The position numbers and the translations under genes are program-made. Positions 1-8,916 of a stretch of DNA of 64,000 nt are shown here, one piece after another (within the stretch, counting starts at the first letter, position 1; the number at the start of each line of letters is the position of its first letter). The notes beneath the pieces are model-generated. The model saw only the letters and a list, made by a program, of their open reading frames with translations, searched no databases and was not told the DNA's origin. Origin of the DNA: Prevotella sp. 10(H) (GTDB lineage: Bacteria; Bacteroidota; Bacteroidia; Bacteroidales; Dysgonomonadaceae); assembly GCF_000711235.1 (NCBI RefSeq), contig NZ_JOMI01000002.1:62001-126000 (forward strand), given 5' to 3'.

Positions 1-20
1 TTGTAAAGATGTTATTTTAT

Positions 21-1232
21 TTATCGCTTGGCTTTGCCTTCCAGTTTTATATCTTTCTGTAATGCTTGTTCCTGTACAGCCCTGTAGATAACGTCGTCGA
101 AAGATTCTTCTACTTTTTCCTTATCCATTTTAGAAAGTTCTTCATCTATATGTTTCTGGCGTTGTTTACTCAGGTCTTTTATTTCCTGTTCTAGTTTTTT
201 GCGTTTAGCTAAAAGATCTTTCAAATAAGTTTCTCGTTCCTCCGTTGACATTTTCTTCATATTTTCCGGTAAATCTTTTTCCGGTATTTCTGTCAATGCT
301 TTCCCGTGTGCAACGACATTTACCAGTTCTTCGGCACCATAATAGGCATCTTTATTTGCTGCTGACAGGTTGTATTCTGCCCTGCGTGCATTAATCGCGG
401 CATCACCTGCCACGACTTTAGAACTTTGCGCCCTTTTTGTTTCTGTGAGCGCTGATGATTTGCCGTAATAGATGCGGGTATTATCGAGTTCATATTGCAA
501 TTTATTGATACGGTCGTCATAAGGTGTCCTTATCGCAATGTTATTTACATTCATGTCCGTCTGGATATATTCACCTTTCGTTTTATCGGCGATTTCTCTC
601 CATATGCGTGCGGCAGTCGGTTCATTTCCCATAAGGATTGTGTTAATAACGATTCCTTTCTTTATGGCTTCCGAACAGCTTTCAGGATAATGTACATCAT
701 CTCTGTAATCCATATGCGGCGGATAATCGCCTACTAAGAATATCGAGCGGTAGGTATTCGGTCGGTCGTCCCATTGCATTTTATTTACACCTTCATATAA
801 TGCCTGATTTACGCTTTCAGGGCCGTCTCCACCGCCGCTTGCGTTCATTGCCATAAGCTGCTCATAGAGATTATCCATGTCCGTACCGAGAGGGATCATT
901 TTTGTTATGAAACTGTCACCACGGTCGCGGTAAAACAGCATACCCACTTCAATATCCGGAGCTGGTTCGGTTTGTGTCAGGCTGCTTGCTATCGACCATA
1001 TTTTTTCTTTTGCGGCGCCTATCAGGCCTGACATGCTTCCCGTAGCATCGAGCAGGAAGACTACCTGCATCTTAGGCTTGGCAACCCTGTCTGTAGTTTC
1101 TGATATACCTGCTGTTATCATTTCCGGTTCATCCAATGATATTCCTCCTTTGTTAGTAAAGGCAAAAGTTGTTGCATAAATGAATACACTTGCCGGAAGT
1201 ATCCAAAATAATGTATAAAGTCTCTTTTTCAT
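21..1232 (-). CDS. vWA-domain protein, exported or membrane-anchored
   Basis: This is a 403-aa protein with a hydrophobic N-terminus (about residues 5-25) that looks like a signal peptide or anchor. A von Willebrand A domain follows. The MIDAS-like motif is D62-A-T-G-S-M-S, and D169 in LVGDY is a likely further metal ligand. The C-terminal 150 residues are charged and helix-rich (KKLEQEIKDLSKQRQKHI), probably coiled coil. vWA domains usually mediate metal-dependent protein binding, so an envelope adhesion or assembly role is inferred; no specific partner is visible. The gene stands alone, with a TATATTTG -7 element on the minus strand at 1272-1279. Confidence 0.8.
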   Translation of the reverse strand: MKKRLYTLFWILPASVFIYATTFAFTNKGGISLDEPEMITAGISETTDRVAKPKMQVVFLLDATGSMSGLIGAAKEKIWSIASSLTQTEPAPDIEVGMLFYRDRGDSFITKMIPLGTDMDNLYEQLMAMNASGGGDGPESVNQALYEGVNKMQWDDRPNTYRSIFLVGDYPPHMDYRDDVHYPESCSEAIKKGIVINTILMGNEPTAARIWREIADKTKGEYIQTDMNVNNIAIRTPYDDRINKLQYELDNTRIYYGKSSALTETKRAQSSKVVAGDAAINARRAEYNLSAANKDAYYGAEELVNVVAHGKALTEIPEKDLPENMKKMSTEERETYLKDLLAKRKKLEQEIKDLSKQRQKHIDEELSKMDKEKVEESFDDVIYRAVQEQALQKDIKLEGKAKR

Positions 1233-1361
1233 ATGCTTTAGGTTTTAAATAATTATCATTTTTAACTAAAGCAAATATATAATGTGTAAAATATATAAAT
1301 CGGCCGGAATGGGTGAACGGGGTATTTAAAATGGTGAACCGATATTATGAATATTTTGCAA

Positions 1362-1396
1362 AAGAAAAAGCCTGCCGGAAATTATCCCGACAGGCT
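1362..1396 (-). terminator. Rho-independent terminator of the M48-like gene
   Basis: A 10-bp stem with one mismatch pairs 1369-1378 with 1387-1396. On the minus strand it is followed by a T-rich tract. It lies 24 bp past the stop of the M48-like gene. Confidence 0.75.
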
Positions 1397-1419
1397 CATA
1401 TAATAATAAAAAATTATTC

Positions 1420-2220
1420 TTACTTAGAAGATATGATAGAAGCGCGCAGAGAGTTATTAGAGTTAACTCCGATAAATTTAGATGCAGCGCTCAATTCTGC
1501 AGTGTCGTCTCCCTCTGCAGCTTTGTCTGCAGTTTCCATTTCAGCGAATTTATTCAAAGCTGAAACAAGTGCATCTTTTGATACATTGTTTTTTGTCAAC
1601 AGGTCAAATGCATAACTGTCTGCTTTTTTGTTCTGTTCATCTGTGTATGGAATCTGTATAAGTTCATTCACCACTGTTCCCATTTTGTCTCCTGAGAACG
1701 AAAGAAGTTTTTCCAGCTGTGCGCTTCCGGCTTTAGTCGCATTGTCTTCCGAAGCAACTTTCAGCAGGGAGTCACGAACATCTTTATTGGCAATATGCCC
1801 TATCTGCGTGGAAATAACAGCCAGCAATTCTTCATCCGAAAGCAAATCCATCATACCTGTATAAATACGGATGCTACCGTCGGCAGTGGCCAAAATATTC
1901 ACTTCAGGATTTACATAGATTTTGTAGTTGAGACTGAGTCCGTCTACGGAGATGTAGTCAGTTGCTACCAGTCCGACAAGTCTTTTGTAGTATTCAGTTT
2001 CTTCTGTAGCAATAGTATTGTTAGCATCCATAAACTCTACTATCTTAACCGATACTTTGTTAGCTACTACATCAGAAGCCAGTTCGCCCGCTACATTCCC
2101 TGCCGCCTTCGTTACGGATTTACCTACGTTTTTGAGAGCTTTTCCAAATTGTGCGTTCATAGGAAGAGTTAAAGCACACATTACGGCAATCAGTGCCGGA
2201 ATAAATAATTTTTTAGTCAT
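1420..2220 (-). CDS. M48-like metallopeptidase homologue with degenerate active site
   Basis: This is a 266-aa secreted protein with a signal peptide ending near MNAQ24. The body resembles Bacteroidales M48 peptidases: an IYVNPEVNILATADGSIRIYTGMMDLLSDEEL-type region leads into the place where HExxH should be. Here the segment reads T138-Q139-I-G-H142, so the first zinc His and the catalytic Glu are both gone. The distal Glu of the ExxAD motif is N197 (NKKAD). The fold seems intact but three key residues are replaced, so it is probably a non-catalytic chaperone-like or binding paralogue. A -7-like element on the minus strand lies at 2334-2341. The family call is strong; the absence of activity is inferred. 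Confidence 0.75.
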   Translation of the reverse strand: MTKKLFIPALIAVMCALTLPMNAQFGKALKNVGKSVTKAAGNVAGELASDVVANKVSVKIVEFMDANNTIATEETEYYKRLVGLVATDYISVDGLSLNYKIYVNPEVNILATADGSIRIYTGMMDLLSDEELLAVISTQIGHIANKDVRDSLLKVASEDNATKAGSAQLEKLLSFSGDKMGTVVNELIQIPYTDEQNKKADSYAFDLLTKNNVSKDALVSALNKFAEMETADKAAEGDDTAELSAASKFIGVNSNNSLRASIISSK

Positions 2221-2455
2221 AGTCTTGAGTTTGTTATAAAAAATAATGATTCATATGTAGTTCTCAATCTTAAAAATGTAAAGTCTTTATTTGCCTATTG
2301 TATTGTGTTAAGTTTGCACAATGTTAAGGGGAGCAAATATATTAATAATATGCAATATAAAAAGTTAAAATTCAGATTTTAACCCTTTGTGTCAAATTTG
2401 ACATAAGTAGGCTGGTATTGAAAAACCAGTGAGGGGAGTCTTAAATGTAGTCTTA

Positions 2456-3193
2456 TTATTTCGAAGCCAGATACATAGAGCATGTACCCATGGTGTATGT
2501 TTTACATAGAGCCTCTGTGAAACCGTTTTTGAGAAGAGTATTAATCATATCTTTTCCCTGTATAAATGCTTCGATAGATTTGGGGAGATATGAATATGCA
2601 GCCTTGTCTTTCGAGATAATGCGGCCAATGGTAGGGATAAACAATCGCGAATAAAGCCAGTATCCCTGTTTCATCGGGAAATGTTGAGGTGTGGAAAGTT
2701 CCAGAATCATTAGTTGCCCTCCGGGTTTTAATACGCGGAGTATTTCTTGCAGGCCTTTATCAAGGTCTTCGAAGTTGCGGATGCCGTATGCTACCATAGC
2801 GGCATCGTAAGAATTATCTTCGAGTTGCAGGTTCATACAATCCTGTTTATCAAAGGAGATAATGTCGGATAAGCCAGCTTTTGCAACCTTTTGTCTACCG
2901 ACATCCATCATTCCTTCCGAGATATCGATGCCCAGTATCGTTTTCGGATTGAGAATACTGCAAGCCTGTATGGCAAGGTCGCCCGTGCCTGTTGCAATAT
3001 CCAGAATGGATTGCGGATTGAGTTTTTTAAGCATTGAAAGACCTTTTTTGCGCCAGCTGATATCGATACCCATCGACATGGTACGGTTGAGCGTATCGTA
3101 ATTTTCGGCGATAGAATCGAACATCCGTTCTACCTGTGCTCCTTTATTTTCGTTGCTGGAGTAGGGGACAATCTTTTCGGCGTCGTAGGTCAT
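2456..3193 (-). CDS. ubiE: demethylmenaquinone methyltransferase
   Basis: This 245-aa class I SAM methyltransferase catalyses the last step of menaquinone synthesis, C-methylation of demethylmenaquinone. Motif I is ILDIATGTGD (residues 63-72). The UbiE signature YDxxNxxxSxGxxxxWR is seen at residues 32-48. The C-terminus (TMGTCSMYLASK) is typical. It is the last gene of a leftward operon, 18 bp after the zeta-like kinase gene. In anaerobic Bacteroidales menaquinone serves fumarate respiration. MenG is the alternative name. Confidence 0.93.
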   Translation of the reverse strand: MTYDAEKIVPYSSNENKGAQVERMFDSIAENYDTLNRTMSMGIDISWRKKGLSMLKKLNPQSILDIATGTGDLAIQACSILNPKTILGIDISEGMMDVGRQKVAKAGLSDIISFDKQDCMNLQLEDNSYDAAMVAYGIRNFEDLDKGLQEILRVLKPGGQLMILELSTPQHFPMKQGYWLYSRLFIPTIGRIISKDKAAYSYLPKSIEAFIQGKDMINTLLKNGFTEALCKTYTMGTCSMYLASK

Positions 3194-3211
3194 TTTTTAT
3201 ATTTATATTAA

Positions 3212-3778
3212 TTATATACTGCGGAGATAATAGAATATATCTTCATCATAGATATCTATGATTTTGGTCTTGTTTCCTTCGGCAATTATCTGGAAAGGAT
3301 CGGTCGAATTATCCACCAGAAGCCAGTAGTCAGCAATAGGTACGAACATTGAGAAAAGATTCTTCATACCTGCATAATAACGCCTTACTACCACATCGTC
3401 GTCTACATGATGCCCACCGAAACGTACGCGTTGCTCTACACGTCTTATCGCAAGTTCGGGAGATTCGAGCCAGAAATAAATAAGCGTTACAAAATATCCT
3501 TCCTTTTGCGCACGGCGTATAAAATTAGCGTATGACTTGGTCGCAAGGGTAGTTTCTATGGCAAAGTCTTCCTGCATGCGCATCAGTTCGTTCATGCGCA
3601 TGATCATAAGGCGGCCTGCATCGATAGCTACTGTTTCGGGCTGAAAAGGAGATAAGCCTTTGGCTATTTCATCGGCATTGATGAACTCCTTACAGTCGAG
3701 CATTTCGGGAAACATGGCATACGACGCAGTTGTTTTTCCCGCGCCGTTACAGCCTGATATGATGTAGAGATTCGGCAT
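3212..3778 (-). CDS. zeta-toxin-like P-loop kinase
   Basis: This 188-aa P-loop protein has Walker A G9-C-N-G-A-G-K-T16. It also has N34-A-D36 followed by a QPETVAIDAGR segment and AIETTLAT, the pattern of the zeta-toxin / AAA_33 family. That family contains UDP-GlcNAc kinases and related small-molecule kinases. No epsilon-type antitoxin gene lies beside it. It sits tightly between purC (16 bp upstream) and ubiE (18 bp downstream). Chromosomal zeta-like proteins without an antitoxin need not be toxins, so a housekeeping kinase role is equally possible. The substrate is unknown. Confidence 0.75.
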   Translation of the reverse strand: MPNLYIISGCNGAGKTTASYAMFPEMLDCKEFINADEIAKGLSPFQPETVAIDAGRLMIMRMNELMRMQEDFAIETTLATKSYANFIRRAQKEGYFVTLIYFWLESPELAIRRVEQRVRFGGHHVDDDVVVRRYYAGMKNLFSMFVPIADYWLLVDNSTDPFQIIAEGNKTKIIDIYDEDIFYYLRSI

Positions 3779-3794
3779 TCTTATTCTAACCTCT

Positions 3795-4736
3795 TTATTT
3801 TAAATATTCGCTGATATTTTTTTCGATGCGGGTTGCTACATGTGCAGCTTCTGCCTTGACGAATTTTTCACCGACTATTTTTTCATATAGTTCGATGTAT
3901 CTTTCCGATACGCTGTTGCAATATTCTTCGGTCATTTCAGGTACCTGTTGTCCTTCCTTGCCTTGGAATCCGTTTTCCATAAGCCATTTGCGGACAAATT
4001 CTTTGGATAACTGGCGCTGTTCTTCTCCTGTGTCGAACAATTCCTGATATGTATCGGCATAAAAATAACGTGACGAATCCGGTGTATGGATCTCATCGAT
4101 CAGGTAAATCTTTCCGTCTTTCTTTCCGAATTCATATTTCGTATCTACAAGAATCAGATTCTTTTGTGCCGCCATTTCAGTTCCCCGTTGGAATAGGGCA
4201 TAGGTATATTTTTCCAGCTGCTCGTATTCTTCTTTGCTTACAAGCCCTTGTGCGATAATTTCTTCTTTCGAAATATTTTCGTCATGCCCTACATCTTCTT
4301 TTGTGGTAGGAGTAATAATCGGTGTAGGAAACTTTTGATTTTCTTTCATTCCCTCGGGTAGCGGCACTCCGCAAAGCGTTCTTGCGCCTGCCTTATATTC
4401 GCGCCATGCACTACCTGTAAGATACCCGCGTATCACCATTTCCACTTTGTATTGTTCGCAGCGAAGTCCGGCGGTTACCATAGGGTCGGGAGTCGCCAGT
4501 TTCCAATTGGGAACGATATCGGATGTCGCATCCAGAAATTTGGCTGCAATCTGGTTCAGTACCTGACCTTTATACGGGATACCTTGCGGTAACACCACAT
4601 CGAATGCAGATATGCGGTCGGTTGCTATCATTACCAGTAAATCGTCACCTATAGAATATACATCCCTTACTTTGCCGTGGTATACGTTTGTCTGGCCGGG
4701 AAAATTAAAATCTGTTCTTACTAAAGTATTCTTCAT
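3795..4736 (-). CDS. purC: phosphoribosylaminoimidazole-succinocarboxamide synthase
   Basis: This 313-aa SAICAR synthetase adds aspartate to CAIR with ATP in purine synthesis. It belongs to the long (about 310 aa) PurC form. Characteristic segments are [26 protein letters not shown] near the N-terminus, [11 protein letters not shown] mid-protein, and LVDTKYEFG and [12 protein letters not shown] in the ATP/substrate region. It is the first gene of a three-gene leftward operon with the zeta-like kinase and ubiE. A promoter is visible just upstream at 4783-4813. Confidence 0.96.
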   Translation of the reverse strand: MKNTLVRTDFNFPGQTNVYHGKVRDVYSIGDDLLVMIATDRISAFDVVLPQGIPYKGQVLNQIAAKFLDATSDIVPNWKLATPDPMVTAGLRCEQYKVEMVIRGYLTGSAWREYKAGARTLCGVPLPEGMKENQKFPTPIITPTTKEDVGHDENISKEEIIAQGLVSKEEYEQLEKYTYALFQRGTEMAAQKNLILVDTKYEFGKKDGKIYLIDEIHTPDSSRYFYADTYQELFDTGEEQRQLSKEFVRKWLMENGFQGKEGQQVPEMTEEYCNSVSERYIELYEKIVGEKFVKAEAAHVATRIEKNISEYLK

Positions 4737-4782
4737 TTGTTTTTAATCTGATTTGTTCTGTCTTATAACAAAAAAGCACGCC

Positions 4783-4813
4783 CAAAGTTACGCGAAAGTT
4801 GTTTAAAAAGCAA
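4783..4813 (-). promoter_or_regulatory. purC operon promoter, Bacteroidetes type
   Basis: On the minus strand there is TTG at 4813-4811, a 20-bp spacer, and TAACTTTG (TAnnTTTG) at 4790-4783. This lies about 47 bp upstream of the purC start. Confidence 0.5.
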
Positions 4814-4953
4814 TAAAGATTATGTTTATAAAGAGTATCGCCCGATTCTTACTTCGTTTGTTTAACCTTTTGTAATAGTATGCATCTTTTTTACCTGTAT
4901 TTGTTAACTTTAGGCTTTTGAAGAACCAGAACTGTATTTTTAATTATTTAAAA

Positions 4954-5481
4954 ATGGAAACCACGATAAAATTAATCAAAGGAGATATTACAACTATTGA
5001 AGCGGATGCTATTGTCAATGCGGCCAATTCCTCATTGCTTGGCGGTGGTGGAGTAGACGGCGCGATACATCGCAAAGGAGGCAGCCAAATATTGGAAGAA
5101 TGCAAAGCTATCCGCAACAGGCAGGGCAAATGCGCAACGGGTCAGGCGGTATATACATCTGCAGGATTGCTTCCGGCCAGATATGTTATTCATACAGTGG
5201 GGCCGGTGTGGAACGGTGGCTCGGCTAACGAGAGGCGGTTATTAGGTGAATGTTATACCAGTTCGTTGAAGCTGGCGAATGAACTTAATGTGCATTCTAT
5301 TGCCTTTCCGAATATCAGTACCGGAGTATACCGATTTCCGAAACGGGAAGCGGCGGAAATTGCTATTCATACTGTGACAGAATTTTTAGAAAAAGATAAC
5401 AATACTATAAGCGAAGTGATATTTGTCTGCTTCGATGATGAAAACTACTTATTGTATAAAGAGATGCTCGGTTTGGAATAA
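4954..5481 (+). CDS. macrodomain protein (ADP-ribosyl hydrolase type)
   Basis: This 175-aa single macrodomain protein is of MacroD / O-acetyl-ADP-ribose deacetylase type. D11 follows IKG, then comes [18 protein letters not shown] (residues 22-39) and the phosphate loop [10 protein letters not shown]. Such enzymes remove ADP-ribose from proteins or deacetylate O-acetyl-ADP-ribose. The ATG at 4954 is chosen because it starts the domain directly; an in-frame TTG at 4918 would add 12 unconserved residues. It is divergent from purC and followed 77 bp later by the tricorn gene. Confidence 0.88.
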   Translation: METTIKLIKGDITTIEADAIVNAANSSLLGGGGVDGAIHRKGGSQILEECKAIRNRQGKCATGQAVYTSAGLLPARYVIHTVGPVWNGGSANERRLLGECYTSSLKLANELNVHSIAFPNISTGVYRFPKREAAEIAIHTVTEFLEKDNNTISEVIFVCFDDENYLLYKEMLGLE

Positions 5482-5520
5482 ATATTTGAGAAAAATAACG
5501 TGTTATTCATTCTAAGATTT

Positions 5521-5528
5521 TAATTTTG
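5521..5528 (+). promoter_or_regulatory. -7 element upstream of tricorn-like protease
   Basis: TAATTTTG matches TAnnTTTG exactly, 30 bp before the start codon. No convincing TTTG at the right spacing was seen. Confidence 0.35.
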
Positions 5529-5558
5529 TTTTAACAAAAAACAACTCATATCCATGCT

Positions 5559-8500
5559 ATGAAAAAAAGATTAGTTTTATTTCTTATATCGGTAGTAACT
5601 TTACTTCCGGTACTTTCACAGGAAGCGAGATTGCTTCGTTTTCCTTCGACAAACGGTCAGGAAGTTGTATTTTCCTATGCCGGCGATTTATACAAGGTAT
5701 CCATAAATGGTGGAGAAGCCCAACGTCTTACATCCCATGTAGGATACGAAATGTTCCCGAAATTCTCCCCCGATGGCAAAACTATCGCTTTCACCGGACA
5801 GTATGACGGTAATACCGAAGTGTATACAATCCCGTCTACAGGAGGTGAGCCTCTCCGTGTAACTTATACTCCTACCAATAGTCGCGACGATATAGGCGAC
5901 CGCATGGGTCCTAACAACATAGTAATGGGGTGGAAGCCCGACGGAAAAGAGATTGTTTACCGTAACCGTATTAGCGGCGGATTTAGCGGAAAGCTTTATC
6001 TGGTAAATAACGAAGGTGGTTTGTCCAACGTTATTCCTTTGCCCGAAGGCGGTTTCTGCAGCTATTCACCTGACGGAAAGAAATTAGCGTATAATCGTGT
6101 GATGCGCGAATTCCGTACATGGAAATATTATAAAGGCGGTATGGCCGATGATATATGGATATACGACCCTGCAGCAAAATCGGTAACGAATATAACCAAC
6201 AACGATGCACAGGATATTATGCCTATGTGGATAGGCGATGATATTTATTTCATATCCGACCGTGACCGTACAATGAATCTTTTCGTTTATAATACGAAGA
6301 CTCAGCAGACAAGTAAGGTGACTAACTTTACGGAATACGATATCAAATTTCCGAGTCATCATGGCAACACAATTGTCTTTGAAAACGGCGGATACATCTA
6401 TAAACTGGACGCCTCTACCCGTCAACCTCAGAAAATAAACATAACGCTTTCTTCGGATAATATTTATGCCCGCAGCGAAATCAAAAACGGTGATAAATAT
6501 GTGAGAGCAGCATCCGTATCTCCTGACGGCGAGCGTCTGGTAGTGACTGCCCGCGGCGAGGTATTCAATGTTCCTGCAGAGAAAGGTGTGACTAAAAATA
6601 TGACCCGTTCGCCCGGTGTTCATGAAAGGGAAGCACAATGGTCGCCCGACGGAAAATGGATAGCATATATCTCCGATGCTACAGGCGAAACAGAGTTATA
6701 TCTGCAGGAGGCAACTGGCTCGGAACCTGTGCAGCTTACACGAAATAACGATACATATATCCGCGACTTCGAATGGAGTCCAGATGCAAAATCGATAGTA
6801 TATACTGACAGAAAAAACCGTATTAATCTGTTGAATGTATCTTCGAAGCAGAAAACAATGCTGCTTCAAGACCCTGCCGGAGAACCGAGAGGTGTAACAT
6901 TCTCCCCCGATAGCAAATGGCTGACCTATACCCGTATGGAATCGAATGACTTTAATGTGGTGTATGTTTTTGATATCGCTGCCAAGAAAGAGTATCCGAT
7001 AACCGATAAATGGTATCAGTCGTCTGCTCCGGCTTTTAGTAAGGACGGTAAATATCTGGTACTGTCTTCATCCCGTGATTTTAATCCGATGTACGGTTCG
7101 AAAGAATGGAACCATATTTATCAGAGTTCGAATGGAATCTATCTTGCTCTCCTTTCTAAAGATACACCTTCGCCTTTCATTGAAAAGGATGCCGAAGTAA
7201 AGACCTCAGATTCTAAGAAGCCGGAAGCTGCTAAGAAAGATTCGCTGAATACGGTGAAAATAGATTTTGACGGCATAAGCGAACGAATCGTAAAACTTCC
7301 GGTGAATGCGTCATATTACTGGGGTTTCTATTGCGACGGGGAAAAGGTATATTATAACCGTCCGGGTGCTGCCATGATGTTCGACCTGAAAAAACAGAAA
7401 GAAGAAACGATTGCAGACGGTGCTTCTGTTTATATCGGTTTCAATGATAAGAAAGCGACATTCTATAAGAATAACCAGTTCTTTGTAACTAATATTCCAT
7501 CCGGAAAGACCGAACTGAAAGACCCTGTGAATATGAGCAACATGAAGATAACGACAGATTATCAGTTGGAATGGGCTCAGATATTCGACGAAGCATGGCG
7601 CGTATACCGCGACGGTTTCTATGTGGAAAATATGCACGGAGTGGACTGGAAAGCGATGAAAGCGAAATATGCCGTACTACTGCCGTATGTAAAGAATCGT
7701 CTTGACCTTAATTATATTATAGGTGAAATGATCGGTGAGCTCAATTGTGGACATGCTTATGTCAATCCGGGAGAGGTCGACCGTGCCGAACGAATCAATA
7801 CGGGGTTGCTGGGTGCTGAAATATCGAGGGATAAGAGCGGGTTCTTCCGTATAGAAAAGATACTGCAAGGCGCTTCCTGGGATAAAGGACTGCGCTCACC
7901 TCTTACCGAAGCGGGTATAGATGCTAAAGTAGGTGATTTTATTGTTGCAATCGACGGTGTAGCCACCAATAGTGTGAAAGATATGTATTCTCTCCTTGTA
8001 GGAAAAGCTGGCGTACCGACGGAAATATCGCTTAATAATAAAACACAGCTGGCAGGTGCCCGCAAGATAGTAATCAGCCCGCTGGCTGAGGAAGCTACCC
8101 TTTATCAATATGAATGGGTACAGAATAACCTGAAAAAAGTAGAAAAAGCATCGAACGGAAAAATCGGCTATATATACATACCTGATATGGGAGTGGAGGG
8201 GCTGAATGAGTTTGCACGCTATTTCTACCCTCAACTCGATAAAGAAGGTTTGATTATCGATGACCGTGCCAATGGCGGCGGAAATGTATCTCCTATGATA
8301 CTCGAACGTCTTTCACGCGAACCTTACCGTCTGACAATGCGCCGCGGGTCTACCCGTGTAGGTACAGTGCCCGATGCAGTACAGGTTGGCCCTAAAGTAT
8401 GTCTGATAAACAAATATTCGGCATCGGACGGAGACTTGTTTCCGTGGGGATTCCGCGCTCTCGGACTGGGTAAACTTATAGGTACACGCACATGGGGAGG

Positions 8501-8765
8501 TATAGTCGGTATCTCGGGATCTATGCCGTATATGGACGGAACGGATATCCGTGTGCCTTTCTTTACCAGTTTCGATGCCAAAACAGGTGATTGGATTATC
8601 GAAAATCACGGTGTCGATCCTGATATCCTCATCGATAATGACCCTATTAAGGAATGGAACGGTGAAGACCAGCAACTCGACAGGGCTATAGAAGAAGTAA
8701 TGAAAGAACTGAAAAACCGTCAACCGTTGAAAACAGTACCGTCTCCACGGGTATGGAATAAATAA
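5559..8765 (+). CDS. tricorn-type S41 protease, periplasmic
   Basis: This is a 1068-aa protein with a signal peptide (cleavage near LLPVLSQ21). The first roughly 650 residues form beta-propeller (PD40/TolB-like) repeats such as FSPDGKTIAF and WSPDGKWIAY. A C1-like region, a PDZ domain (about residues 745-830) and an S41 catalytic domain follow. By position the catalytic residues are H732 (NCGHAYV), S956 (SASDGD) and E1015 (IIENHG). Tricorn has a further Ser just before the His, which is Gly here. Archaeal tricorn trims proteasome peptides in the cytosol, whereas the signal peptide puts this one in the periplasm. The length matches the family. Confidence 0.9.
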   Translation: MKKRLVLFLISVVTLLPVLSQEARLLRFPSTNGQEVVFSYAGDLYKVSINGGEAQRLTSHVGYEMFPKFSPDGKTIAFTGQYDGNTEVYTIPSTGGEPLRVTYTPTNSRDDIGDRMGPNNIVMGWKPDGKEIVYRNRISGGFSGKLYLVNNEGGLSNVIPLPEGGFCSYSPDGKKLAYNRVMREFRTWKYYKGGMADDIWIYDPAAKSVTNITNNDAQDIMPMWIGDDIYFISDRDRTMNLFVYNTKTQQTSKVTNFTEYDIKFPSHHGNTIVFENGGYIYKLDASTRQPQKINITLSSDNIYARSEIKNGDKYVRAASVSPDGERLVVTARGEVFNVPAEKGVTKNMTRSPGVHEREAQWSPDGKWIAYISDATGETELYLQEATGSEPVQLTRNNDTYIRDFEWSPDAKSIVYTDRKNRINLLNVSSKQKTMLLQDPAGEPRGVTFSPDSKWLTYTRMESNDFNVVYVFDIAAKKEYPITDKWYQSSAPAFSKDGKYLVLSSSRDFNPMYGSKEWNHIYQSSNGIYLALLSKDTPSPFIEKDAEVKTSDSKKPEAAKKDSLNTVKIDFDGISERIVKLPVNASYYWGFYCDGEKVYYNRPGAAMMFDLKKQKEETIADGASVYIGFNDKKATFYKNNQFFVTNIPSGKTELKDPVNMSNMKITTDYQLEWAQIFDEAWRVYRDGFYVENMHGVDWKAMKAKYAVLLPYVKNRLDLNYIIGEMIGELNCGHAYVNPGEVDRAERINTGLLGAEISRDKSGFFRIEKILQGASWDKGLRSPLTEAGIDAKVGDFIVAIDGVATNSVKDMYSLLVGKAGVPTEISLNNKTQLAGARKIVISPLAEEATLYQYEWVQNNLKKVEKASNGKIGYIYIPDMGVEGLNEFARYFYPQLDKEGLIIDDRANGGGNVSPMILERLSREPYRLTMRRGSTRVGTVPDAVQVGPKVCLINKYSASDGDLFPWGFRALGLGKLIGTRTWGGIVGISGSMPYMDGTDIRVPFFTSFDAKTGDWIIENHGVDPDILIDNDPIKEWNGEDQQLDRAIEEVMKELKNRQPLKTVPSPRVWNK

Positions 8766-8788
8766 GAGATAGAAGATATTAATATATA

Positions 8789-8822
8789 GCAAGGCTTGCA
8801 GAAAGGCAGGCCTTGTTAATTA
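8789..8822 (+). terminator. terminator-like hairpin after tricorn gene
   Basis: A 10-bp stem with one wobble pairs 8790-8799 with 8806-8815, with a 6-nt loop. The T tract is short and broken (TTAATT). Confidence 0.55.
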
Positions 8823-8831
8823 ATACATATA

Positions 8832-8885
8832 ATCTCGCCAAGGCGCTAAGGAAACTTTTTGCGGCTCTGCGTCTTTGCGTGAAAA
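8832..8885. repeat. GC-rich imperfect inverted repeat
   Basis: The left arm (TCGCCAAGGCGCTAAGG) and the right arm (CTCTGCGTCTTTGCGTGA) are imperfect reverse complements around a short A/T centre. The composition differs sharply from the flanking AT-rich spacer. Sequences of this 'gcgtctttgcgtg' type recur between genes in many environmental bacteria. It probably does not code. Confidence 0.5.
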
Positions 8886-8916
8886 TTACTTTTTGTATTA
8901 AATTCTTATTTAAATT

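Noticed and set aside
3212-3778. Toxin-antitoxin system based on the zeta-like kinase
   Set aside because: There is no antitoxin frame on either side, and the gene is tightly embedded between purC and ubiE.
6084-6638. Long antisense frames inside the tricorn gene (several)
   Set aside because: They are shadows of a strongly supported coding sequence. They are Cys/His/Ile-rich, without domains.
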